DNA of 32,220 nt from an uncultured Methylococcaceae bacterium (lineage in GTDB: Bacteria > Pseudomonadota > Gammaproteobacteria > Methylococcales > Methylococcaceae): positions 1-32,220 of the forward strand of contig CAIOOA010000255.1 of the NCBI GenBank assembly GCA_903859815.1, read 5' to 3'. Numbering within the stretch: position 1 is the first letter of the stretch; each line of letters opens with the position of its first letter. Position numbers and translations under genes: made by a program. Shown piece after piece: positions 18,020 through 24,663 of this stretch. The notes under the pieces were generated by a model. It saw only the letters and a program-made list of their open reading frames with translations, was not told where the DNA came from and searched no databases.

Positions 18020-18496
18020 TCATCCCTTTTCAATCGCTTTGGTCTCCGGTGCAGCGCTCCATAGCCGATAACGGACTTCAACACCTTTGGGTACATACAC
18101 CACGACGGGCAAAAGGCTGTTATATCGGATGAGGTAGGGTTCACCGCCCAGCGTGATGAATCGTGGCACCTTCGGCGCATTTGGGTCGACCGCCATCAGC
18201 GTCCCCGCCATAGGTCCCAACTCGCTTACCACGTAGCGGGTAAATCCCCAACCTTCAATGTTAACGGCCTTGATCTTTCCGCCAAAAAAGTACCTGTTCC
18301 CTTCAGCTAGTTGAACCGTCTTTCCCACAATCAGCTCCACTTTGAATGCGCTTTCATCGTCTTGCTTCGGCAACTGTAGCACATGGCGAGTCATCCCTTG
18401 ACCTGCCGGTGGAAACGCCTTCATGTTGTCCGCTGCCAATACAGATGACATTGCCGCTAGAAACCAGAGTACTGTAATCAGATAGAGTGTTTTCAT
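18020..18496 (-). CDS. eco: Ecotin, periplasmic serine protease inhibitor
   Basis: A 158-residue precursor with a 21-residue signal peptide (cleavage after VLA). It aligns along its length with E. coli ecotin: GMTRHVLQLPKQDDESAFKVEL near the N-terminus, GGKIKAVNIEGWGFTRYVV in the middle, and RYNSLLPVVVYVPKGVEVRYRLW at the C-terminus. Ecotin dimers block trypsin-fold proteases such as host elastase and trypsin. The reactive loop reads GTLMA (residues 98-102) where E. coli has STMMA, so P1 is probably Leu100. The two cysteines that form the E. coli disulfide are both replaced (Glu/Gly region near 65 and Val103); the precursor has no cysteine. It sits 31 bp downstream of a DUF3592 gene on the same strand. 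Confidence 0.94.
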   Translation of the reverse strand: MKTLYLITVLWFLAAMSSVLAADNMKAFPPAGQGMTRHVLQLPKQDDESAFKVELIVGKTVQLAEGNRYFFGGKIKAVNIEGWGFTRYVVSELGPMAGTLMAVDPNAPKVPRFITLGGEPYLIRYNSLLPVVVYVPKGVEVRYRLWSAAPETKAIEKG

Positions 18497-18527
18497 GTTT
18501 TTGCCTTAAATAACTTTACGCAGCTTG

Positions 18528-19064
18528 TTAGGTTCTAGTGACGGATGTGACTGACGGGTTAACTTTCGTCATGAATTTCAGTAATGCAACGCCGGCACTC
18601 ATAAATAGCAGACCAAAAATTGGTAAGGCCCATGTTTGCCCGTGAATACCAGTCTCCAATAAGGCATCAGACGGTGAATCTGGTTTGTAATACACGGACA
18701 CCCGAGCCCCTTTTGGATATTTATTGACTATGCCTTGTGCATGTGAGGAATCGCTGGAGCCGTAGTCGCCATAGGCGACACGATTTCCCTTATGGGATGC
18801 CCCATTCACAGAGAATTCGTATAAGACATCGGCATGGTATGTCTTACTTTTTTTGCCACTGCGTGAATCGACCGATGAGTTGATTACGACCCCTTCTGTG
18901 CTGGGCCATTTTGTGCTTGCATTGGCATCTAAAATGGTTTTCGCCCCGAAGAACAGGCACGCTGCTCCGATCAAAATAAACAGCCACGGAAAGATTTTCG
19001 TGAAGAAGGCCCCCACCCTGGGTGACATTGGAAGAGAACTACTATTGTTAACGATAATATTCAT
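18528..19064 (-). CDS. DUF3592 domain membrane protein
   Basis: A 178-residue protein with two membrane segments (about 25-47 and 145-163) flanking an extracytoplasmic beta-rich domain of DUF3592 type: W.STEGVVINSSV, YHADVLYEFSVNGASHKGNRV and the ending KYPKGARVSVYYKPDSPSDALLE. The N.YP.G..V.VYY.P..P..A.LE pattern is diagnostic. Function unknown. AAAGGAG lies 7 nt before the ATG. It lies directly upstream of ecotin (31 bp), so the two may form one transcript. A related protein follows upstream at 19269-19712, suggesting duplication or recruitment of the family here. Confidence 0.88.
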   Translation of the reverse strand: MNIIVNNSSSLPMSPRVGAFFTKIFPWLFILIGAACLFFGAKTILDANASTKWPSTEGVVINSSVDSRSGKKSKTYHADVLYEFSVNGASHKGNRVAYGDYGSSDSSHAQGIVNKYPKGARVSVYYKPDSPSDALLETGIHGQTWALPIFGLLFMSAGVALLKFMTKVNPSVTSVTRT

Positions 19065-19221
19065 CTGGAAACTCCTTTGTGACGGGCGACCTGTGTGCCG
19101 TCTTGGCTAACGAATGAAATTAAGAGGAATACCTCTTCATACATTACGACATTATACCATGCTTGATGATTTAAGCCCGGGTATAGAGGATGAAGGGAGT
19201 TGTAACGCCGAAAAGTTCCGC

Positions 19222-19250
19222 GTGGACAAACGATAAAGCCGTTTGCCCAC
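19222..19250. repeat. Palindromic repeat, copy 2 (right of the ecotin block)
   Basis: An 11-bp inverted repeat with one mismatch (19222-19232 with 19240-19250), related to 17974-18000 in stem, loop (ataaagc against atgaagc) and flanks (tcc-g-cgtgg before, cgggcta after). The two copies are in the same orientation and bracket ecotin plus the first DUF3592 gene. Confidence 0.7.
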
Positions 19251-19268
19251 CGGGCTAGATCATCACCG

Positions 19269-19712
19269 TTATAGCCCACCGCCCAAGCCAATGTAAACAC
19301 ATAGCAAGCCGAAACCTAACATTGTAATTCCACCTAAAATCGCCGAAACAGAGAACAAGTAAGACTCTTCAGGATGGTTTTTAGGGAATACAATAGTCAC
19401 TTTTTCATTGAGTTCATAAGGCGACCAAGAAGGAACAAATGCGGTTTTAGCTTGACCGCTTAAATACTGACTGCTTCCGGGTTCTGTTGGATAGTAAAAC
19501 ACGGGTCGTCTGGCAATTTTCCGACCATTGCGTTGTGCAGTATTTTCAGGCTGTACGGAAGGGGAATAGCGACCCGCTAAAAATCCACTTACCTTACCTT
19601 GAACGGTTACGCCAAACAAGCGATTATGCACAGGAATATAAGTATCGCGGACTCCCATCCACCCAAACCATATACCTAAACAAAAAAAAGATAATCTAAT
19701 GATTGATTTCAT
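19269..19712 (-). CDS. DUF3592-like membrane protein
   Basis: A 147-residue protein with an N-terminal hydrophobic segment (about 5-20) and a C-terminal one (about 122-143) around a soluble domain. The pattern GVTVQGKVSGF...RRPVFYYPTEPG...ELNEKVTIVFPKNHPEESYL matches the DUF3592 layout more loosely than its neighbour. The Shine-Dalgarno before the ATG is weak. It is 204 bp upstream of the other DUF3592 gene, with a palindromic repeat between them. Function unknown. Confidence 0.72.
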   Translation of the reverse strand: MKSIIRLSFFCLGIWFGWMGVRDTYIPVHNRLFGVTVQGKVSGFLAGRYSPSVQPENTAQRNGRKIARRPVFYYPTEPGSSQYLSGQAKTAFVPSWSPYELNEKVTIVFPKNHPEESYLFSVSAILGGITMLGFGLLCVYIGLGGGL

Positions 19713-20206
19713 ATAAACTCATAGTGTTGTTTGATCGCTCCCACGCTCCGCGTCCCTAAAGGCATTCCCACGGAGACCGCTCGTCGGTATATAAATGCTG
19801 GAAGCCCGTCATTTCGGCATGGATGCCGACAAATTCGACGGGAACGAATTTGGACGCGCATGGCGCGGGGCGCACCCCGAACTACAGGGATGTGGTGAGC
19901 CAATCTAGCGTCCAGGGAAGGCAAACTTTGACTTACTATATTGCACAAACTAAGCACTTGTACAAGCGTCAAGTTACCGTCCCCTTCGGCTTCGCTCAGG
20001 ACAGGCATGGCCTAGATACCGGCATCCATCCATGCCGGTATGACGGCTTTTTTGGCTTGATGGGACTTGTTTAACGACGAGCGGAGACCGTGGAAACGAT
20101 GTCATAGTTTTTTGAAAACATGTAGGTAGGAATAGCGGTTTAGCCTAGTCCACCGAATGGTTCAACTTTCCCATGCGGCGCAATACTTGTCAAGCCGCTA
20201 TTGCGC
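19713..20206. repeat. Mosaic of dispersed intergenic repeats, no gene
   Basis: A 494-bp stretch made almost wholly of repeat fragments. A segment related to 13338-13371 lies at 19733-19787. A hairpin cggcat/atgccg lies at 19815-19828. A second hairpin, taccggcat/atgccggta, lies at 20017-20040. The motif ccttcggcttcgctcaggac occurs at 19983-20002. The segment at 20077-20100 is an inverted match to about 19769-19789. Reading frames on both strands are products of these repeats and are not considered genes. Confidence 0.65.
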
Positions 20207-20207
20207 C
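20177..20207. repeat. GGCGCAATA palindrome, copy 1 (degenerate)
   Basis: The arms ggcgcaata (20177-20185) and tattgcgcc (20199-20207) match the copies at 21001-21032 and 22153-22184, but the inner part differs (cttgtcaagccgc). Its edge touches the stop codon of the small gene at 20207-20422. Confidence 0.8.
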
Positions 20208-20422
20208 TATCGTGTTGCTCCGCCTTTGTCTTGTCGCATTTCGGCAAGAACATCATCCAAAGTGAGATGGTCGAAAAGTGCTGCTCGTTCCTCGGTGTAG
20301 TTTCCATTGCCGGTAGAAAACTGGCCTAAAAAGCGCATGGTATCAGCAGCACCGATTTCTCGGGCAAGTACATGTAGGGCTTGGCTAGTAATATCACTTA
20401 AAGATTTTGTAGGTACACTCAT
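20207..20422 (-). CDS. Small partner of the PIN protein, possible antitoxin
   Basis: A 71-residue protein with no recognised DNA-binding motif; it contains a FSTGNGNYTEERAALFDHLT segment and a helical C-terminus (LDDVLAEMRQ) with a basic tail. Its ATG overlaps the stop of the PIN gene (ATGA), so the two are translationally coupled. Small proteins in this position beside PIN toxins are usually antitoxins, but toxin-first order is less common than antitoxin-first, and the antitoxin role is inferred from context only. Its stop abuts a palindromic repeat. Confidence 0.65.
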   Translation of the reverse strand: MSVPTKSLSDITSQALHVLAREIGAADTMRFLGQFSTGNGNYTEERAALFDHLTLDDVLAEMRQDKGGATR

Positions 20423-20859
20423 GGCTCAATTACCTCAATAAGCTCTAATGGAGAGACAACCAGAGTCTGTTCGGTATCTAGCTGTTTAGCTCGCCGATAA
20501 AAACGATCATCGCATGTACAAAAATATTTTGCGTGTGCTTCTACAGCACTTGCTAGATGCAAGGCATCCAATACTTTAATTCCATTGTTGCAATATATTC
20601 GGGCACGTTGTTCTACTGAATCCGAAGCTCGGATGGTTTGCTTGCTTTTCAGCAACGTTTCTTGAACAAAGGCTTTTCTCGCTGGATGCGGGTTATGATC
20701 GACTTCGTAATTCAAAGCAACGGAATTCAATAATTCCGCATAACCAGCTTCGCACCAAGCCAAGACGCCAAGAATAGCCTCAGATTATAAATGAATACGA
20801 AGGTGCGTTTGATCGTCCATTGGACGCTGTAGACAGCACATATCCAAGTAAATCCGCAT
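20419..20859 (-). pseudogene. PIN-domain (VapC-like) toxin gene interrupted by one stop codon
   Basis: Read from the ATG at 20859 the frame gives a typical PIN start, MRIYLDMCCLQRPMDDQ with the first catalytic Asp at residue 6, then meets TAA at codon 25 (20787-20785), then continues without further damage to the stop at 20421-20419. The continuation contains the later PIN acidic sites (LDALHLASA and CTCDDRFYRRA). Total 146 codons. One C-to-T change (CAA to TAA, Gln lost) explains the break. Without the N-terminus the first catalytic Asp is missing, so the product is probably inactive, unless read-through occurs. A remaining open frame from a TTG at 20763 encodes only the C-terminal part. Coupled to the small gene downstream. 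Confidence 0.87.
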
Positions 20860-20899
20860 TGAGACAGTCGGTCTAGTCAAATTATTGATGTGAAATAAC

Positions 20900-20922
20900 G
20901 GGCAACGATTAATCCGTTGCCC
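20900..20922. repeat. Perfect 8-bp hairpin upstream of the PIN gene
   Basis: gggcaacg (20900-20907) pairs with cgttgccc (20915-20922), loop 7 nt. It lies between the PIN start and the candidate attC site, about 40 bp before the PIN ATG, where it might sit in the leader or promoter. Confidence 0.7.
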
Positions 20923-20923
20923 A

Positions 20924-21042
20924 ATCTAACAGGCTCAATGTTGAAACCCATAGAACCTTCTGATGTGTTGTTGATGGCATTTTGCTCTCTTTTCCCATTC
21001 GGCGCAATACGCGGCGGAGCCGCTATTGCGCCCGCGTTAGGC
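20924..21042 (-). mobile_element. Candidate integron attC site (weaker)
   Basis: On the minus strand the 119-bp segment begins with GCCTAAC (21042-21036) and ends with GTTAGAT (20930-20924), which fit the RYYYAAC and GTTRRRY core boxes of attC. The inner arms pair only partly (cgcaat against attgag), and a self-complementary palindrome (21001-21032) occupies one side, so this could be a degenerate attC or a chance pair of boxes beside a repeat. The position is right: 15 nt after the stop of the flanked gene, in the orientation expected for the cassette. Confidence 0.45.
21001..21032. repeat. GGCGCAATA palindrome, copy 2
   Basis: The arms ggcgcaata (21001-21009) and tattgcgcc (21024-21032) enclose a second stem gcggc/gccgc with a 3-nt loop. 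It is identical in its 32 bp to copy 3 at 22153-22184, and the preceding 25 bp (ttttgctct rich) are also similar. Confidence 0.9.
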
Positions 21043-21056
21043 GATTGATTTTTCTC

Positions 21057-21999
21057 TTAGTTACCGTTTCTAAATTTAATTTTAATAAGAGAAGTGCCAC
21101 CTTTTTCATCATACGCTGTTAATGTAATATCACTTGCCATTGGCTGTCCCCATGAAATAAATCTGTTGAATGTAGCGCTATTACAATCACCTGATATATC
21201 TGCTGAATACCTAGTATAGCCAACGTTATTAACTGCATAACTAGTTCCTTCTCATGTATAAGTAACAATATCACCATCAGGGTCTGAAACTGGAATTGCT
21301 ATTTTTGTTGTTGCACCTATGACCTGAGCATAATTGTTATAACTAAAATTTGTAGTTGTTTTTGAATTACTTCCAATAACTGGGTTGTTGTTTGCAACCA
21401 ATGAGTTACATTGGATAATGATTGGTGTTATTGCGTAGCCAAGCCATGCTGCTCTATTTTGAGGATTTGTACCCGTTGGAACAGCGACTAAATAAAAAGT
21501 ATATTTTCCTATGGTCATATTTTAGGGTAATACTAAAGAATAGAAATTTGTTGCCGAAACTTCACTTAGAGAAAAATCTTTGAGTATTGGCGGTATTGTG
21601 TCTTTCCAAGCAAGATTGCCATCAAGTGACCAGATAGATCCGTCAGGTGTGACAACAGCGACATACACATCGCTTAGCACACCTCTATCATCTATTTTTT
21701 TCGGGGTATCATTTTTTGATGGAGTAATGAAACCTGACAGAGACAACGTATCACCTGGATGGTAAATATCCTTAAATGAAGCGCAATGGAGCTGATATTA
21801 CCATGGTATCTTTAATGGCTCCCGCGCATTGCTCTGGTTTGAATGTCATATCTAAAAAATAGCCATTTTGAAACGCAGATGAACAATAAATGTATTTACC
21901 TATGATTCCTTCTCTAACGTATGGCGCGATAGCTTCACCAAGGAGAGAATACGCTTCTTCAACAAGAAGCACCCCACACACGGTATCTGACGATGACAT
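21057..21999 (-). pseudogene. Decayed cassette-borne gene for a surface-type protein
   Basis: From the ATG at 21999 (GGGGGA 4 nt upstream) a frame runs about 75 codons to a stop at 21772. Within 21772-21800 a one-base frameshift leads into a second frame that continues, through TAA at 21522-21524 and TGA at 21252-21254, to a final TAA at 21057-21059. Repaired, it encodes about 313 residues: an unassigned N-terminal part (GKYIYCSSAFQNGYFLDMTF), a domain with DVYVAVVTPDGSIWSLDG and the MTIGKYTFYLVAVPTG pattern common in secreted proteins, and an Ig-like end (SDPDGDIVTYT, then probably W at the TGA). Three lesions show it is no longer functional. It is AT-rich and lies tightly between two attC-like sites. 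Function unknown. Confidence 0.8.
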
Positions 22000-22005
22000 T
22001 TATCC

Positions 22006-22096
22006 CCCTAACGACCCCGTTCAGCCGTCCGCGCGGAAGGAGCCGGAATGAACACGCCAAACGTCCACACGGGTCGGCTGGAACGGCGGGTTAGGC
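22006..22096 (-). mobile_element. Integron attC recombination site
   Basis: A 91-bp imperfect palindrome with both attC box pairs. Outer boxes: GTTAGGC at 22090-22096 and CCCTAAC at 22006-22012, pairing over six bases. Inner boxes: 22017-22027 (CCGTTCAGCCG) pairs with 22075-22086 except for one unpaired base (22080/22081), the extrahelical base typical of attC. The CGTTCAGCCG core resembles the CGTTCAAGCCG inner box of well-known cassettes. On the minus strand the extra base lies in the left half, as I recall for standard orientation, and the cassette gene begins 7 nt after the GTTAGGG box, as expected for a cassette read on this strand. No integrase gene is in the window. Confidence 0.8.
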
Positions 22097-22152
22097 GGGT
22101 GGGCAGGGAGACAATGCCAGATAGTCATTGATTTTGCTCTTTTTCTTCATAC

Positions 22153-22184
22153 GGCGCAATACGCGGCGGAGCCGCTATTGCGCC
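22153..22184. repeat. GGCGCAATA palindrome, copy 3
   Basis: Identical over 32 bp to copy 2 (21001-21032), same orientation, with a similar ttttgctct flank before it. It lies 33 bp downstream of the DUF2490 stop and could form a hairpin at the end of that transcript. Confidence 0.9.
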
Positions 22185-22216
22185 CTATAAAATTCATTGG
22201 TTTGGCAGGAAAAGCA

Positions 22217-22930
22217 TTAGAAGTTGACGAACAAGGACCCCATGATGAGATGATTCATGGTTGTGTTGGTATGGGTGGCATCGTCGATGTATTGGTTCAT
22301 ATAGCCCAATTCGGTTCTGAAGTTTGGATTGAATGTCCAGCCTAGCCCCGCAAATGCGCGGTTTTGACCAAAGCCGGACTGCCCACCTGCCGGTGTCGTA
22401 TTGGCGCGCACGAATACTTCATCCCAAGCGATCATGCTGAGTTCGGGGATGGATTCCAAAGAATGCAAAAAGCGAAACATTTGCCTAGGGTGTACTCGGA
22501 CGGCGTTCCCGTTGCCGGGTAAAAAATTACTTTCAACCATGATTCTGTAAGTGAATATACCTATGCGAGTGGGCCAAACGTAGCGGAATCCGGGCCAAAC
22601 ATCTTGTTGAAATGCGGGGGATTTTCCTAGATTTTGAGTAGGAACCCAGGTGTAGCCAGCCCAAATGGTGGCCCGATCACTCAGCGAATAACCCACAGCG
22701 GCGCGCAGAACTCCTTGATACCAATGATTCCAGTCATCGTTCCAGCGGGATTGGCCTTCCAGCCAGACACGAACATTTTCCAGTCTTGGGTCAATCGATA
22801 TTAAGCTGCCTTCTGCGACGATATGCGCCCAACTTCCAGCATCTTGAGTCAGTTCGTCGGCGGAGGCATTGAAGGCAAGGGATGACAAGATTAGGGTTGC
22901 CAAGGCCATTGCGTTTGATTTTATTAACAT
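22217..22930 (-). CDS. DUF2490 outer-membrane beta-barrel-like protein
   Basis: A 237-residue protein with a 24-residue signal peptide (cleavage after ASA) and alternating beta-strand pattern through to a C-terminal aromatic residue (GSLFVNF ending in Phe), as in outer-membrane barrels. The DUF2490 signature is seen in QDAGSWAHIVAEGSL near the start, VRVWLEGQSRWNDDW, the YSLSDRATIWAGYTWVP block, and ELGYMNQYIDDATHT near the end. Function of the family unknown. AGGA lies about 9 nt before the ATG. It is 111 bp downstream of the acyltransferase gene on the same strand. Confidence 0.85.
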   Translation of the reverse strand: MLIKSNAMALATLILSSLAFNASADELTQDAGSWAHIVAEGSLISIDPRLENVRVWLEGQSRWNDDWNHWYQGVLRAAVGYSLSDRATIWAGYTWVPTQNLGKSPAFQQDVWPGFRYVWPTRIGIFTYRIMVESNFLPGNGNAVRVHPRQMFRFLHSLESIPELSMIAWDEVFVRANTTPAGGQSGFGQNRAFAGLGWTFNPNFRTELGYMNQYIDDATHTNTTMNHLIMGSLFVNF

Positions 22931-23041
22931 GTTTGATTATCCTGTCAAGGGTTGATGCTGACAAGTCTAGCGATATTTATGCCAAAAGCATCATTTTGTT
23001 GTATTTTAGAAGCTTAACTAAACAATCTGGGAGGAGTATGG

Positions 23042-24118
23042 TTATTTCAGAGACAAAAAGCTTGTTTTGAACGTGACCGCTGGTTGTTTTGCACGGCTTG
23101 CTTTGGCCTGTAAAATTATCTGTCCGATGGAAACCAACAAAACCATAAAACTTAAAACAGCCAGAACAAATTCCCACCAGCTTGCAAAATTTATCCCAAG
23201 CCATTGTTTCATGATGACTAGGCCAATCAGATGATGGATAAAGAAAATGGAAAATGTGGTTTTGCCGAGTATCATCAACCATTCCAGTCTAATCTGTTGA
23301 ATCTCCATTATCCAATAGAGTAGAGAAAACAGTAGACACAGTGTCCCATACATCAATAACGTGGTGATGGGTTTTGGAATCCAGTGATTATTCAGCAACA
23401 GATCTCTTCGAAAGTCCACTATCAGTGACTGATTGTCAATCCATTGTAAAACGATAAATATAACAATTAAAGCCATACCTAGAATTGTTGAAAATCTTAT
23501 CGTTTGTGAACATTCAAACCATCCTTTATACGGTCCAATGATCCAAAACCAACCCGGTATCAAGCCTAAAAACACCGCTGCCATCCAAGGCCAAGGCGCA
23601 AAATCAAAGAACAGGGCAGGGGATTCTTTAGGATGGTTTGTCACCCACTGATATAGATCGGGATAAAACCCAATAAAGGATAAGTAGAGAAAAGGGGATG
23701 ATGCAAGGACTAAGATTCGGCCTAATGGGTGCTGTAATAAAAATAGTAATGGTACTGATGCAATCATTCCTAAACCAATGGTATGCAAGGCCGTTGTGCC
23801 ATACCAAGGGTCTTCGGGAAATATAAGTATATTTAAGGCATAACCTGAAAGGATTATCAGCAATCCACGCCATATATACCGAAATATCTTGGAATGAATG
23901 GCGTTGGGGTGAAGTAATACGGTTTTGGTGAAGGAAAGGGACAAGGAGAAACCCACTAGGAATAACCAGATCGGCACACCTAAGGCGAGGGTATAATATA
24001 TGAAATAATACCGGCTCCAACCCATATCCCCATTCATCCACCAACGGGACGTGTGGTTTAAGACCATGAAAATGACACTCAAACCACGCAACCCATCAAT
24101 GAAACGAATTCGATCCAT
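23042..24118 (-). CDS. Multi-pass acyltransferase of the HGSNAT/DUF1624 or acyltransferase-3 type
   Basis: A 358-residue integral membrane protein with about ten hydrophobic segments. The N-terminus RIRFIDGLRGLSVIFMVLNH, with the R...D.LRG pattern and a His in the first helix, is typical of heparan-alpha-glucosaminide acetyltransferase-like (DUF1624) and acyltransferase-3 proteins. A late helix contains GKTTFSIFFIHHLIGLV, the usual double-His region. Such enzymes transfer acyl groups to extracytoplasmic sugars. The acceptor is unknown. It lies 47 bp downstream of the small lipoprotein gene and may be co-transcribed with it. It is less AT-rich than the MBOAT/SGNH block further right. Confidence 0.8.
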   Translation of the reverse strand: MDRIRFIDGLRGLSVIFMVLNHTSRWWMNGDMGWSRYYFIYYTLALGVPIWLFLVGFSLSLSFTKTVLLHPNAIHSKIFRYIWRGLLIILSGYALNILIFPEDPWYGTTALHTIGLGMIASVPLLFLLQHPLGRILVLASSPFLYLSFIGFYPDLYQWVTNHPKESPALFFDFAPWPWMAAVFLGLIPGWFWIIGPYKGWFECSQTIRFSTILGMALIVIFIVLQWIDNQSLIVDFRRDLLLNNHWIPKPITTLLMYGTLCLLFSLLYWIMEIQQIRLEWLMILGKTTFSIFFIHHLIGLVIMKQWLGINFASWWEFVLAVLSFMVLLVSIGQIILQAKASRAKQPAVTFKTSFLSLK

Positions 24119-24165
24119 TTCCTTGGCGATAGAGTGTTATCAGCTTCCCAAATAGAACGTATGGA

Positions 24166-24435
24166 TTATTCCGTCTTAGTTGCCCCGCCGGGGATAATCA
24201 TAAATTGCGGAGTGCCGGAAGACGAATCCTCAGTATTACCCGATTTGGCTTGGCCTTTTTTGCCAGTTGCTTGTTCCGTAGAAGCATTTGCGTCAGTCGC
24301 CATTTGCTTTTGGCGGGATTTGGCCGAATGGCTTTCGCGTACCGCGCGCTCAACTTCGGGTGGGGCTAAGCCGTCGCCGCAGGCGGATAGGATGGTTGTA
24401 ACAAGTATCATCGCAAATATTGTCAATGTTTTCAT
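24166..24435 (-). CDS. Small putative lipoprotein
   Basis: An 89-residue protein with a lipoprotein signal and lipobox (LSAC, Cys at residue 19). The mature part is hydrophilic and probably disordered, rich in Ser, Gln, Glu, Lys and Ala (for example KSRQKQMATDANASTEQATG). Gly at +2 does not suggest inner-membrane retention, so the outer membrane is likelier. No family recognised. The region 24436-24663 between it and the divergent PEP-CTERM gene holds no gene and should contain both promoters. Confidence 0.7.
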   Translation of the reverse strand: MKTLTIFAMILVTTILSACGDGLAPPEVERAVRESHSAKSRQKQMATDANASTEQATGKKGQAKSGNTEDSSSGTPQFMIIPGGATKTE

Positions 24436-24663
24436 TGTTGATTCTCTATTTGGGTTTTACTAAGTGCTGTTACGCACGGATGGAAACGTTGCAAGAAGTA
24501 ACAGGAATGCAATCACATCAAATGCATTTAGATGATTTATTTCGTTTGTGGGGGCTTGCATTTCTATTTTTTTTTTTACACTGAAAACACATCATTTGTG
24601 TAGTCTTTTGTTTAAGCCAAAATGATGAATTTAAACAAAGCGTTTTTTTAAAGAGGATACATT

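Noticed and set aside
18496-18540. attC-like boxes between ecotin and the DUF3592 gene (CCTAAC on the minus strand)
   Set aside because: There is no GTTRRRY partner within the short gap and no inner-box pairing.
19709-20008. A 99-codon minus-strand frame
   Set aside because: Its sequence is a translation of dispersed repeats (for example the MPVLSEAEG start from the ccttcggcttcgctcagg repeat) and it has no protein family features.
20160-20209. A third attC site around the first palindrome (a GTTGAAC box is present on the minus strand)
   Set aside because: No matching RYYYAAC box is found on the other side and the segment is only about 50 bp; the box occurs at this frequency by chance.
21057-21999. 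Stop-codon reassignment or recoding to explain the in-frame TGA and TAA
   Set aside because: All core genes in the window use these stops normally, and a frameshift is also required, so ordinary gene decay is simpler.
24550-24600. Sigma-54 type promoter upstream of the PEP-CTERM gene
   Set aside because: The tgggggcttgca stretch lacks a GG placed 10 nt before the GC, so the -24/-12 spacing is wrong.
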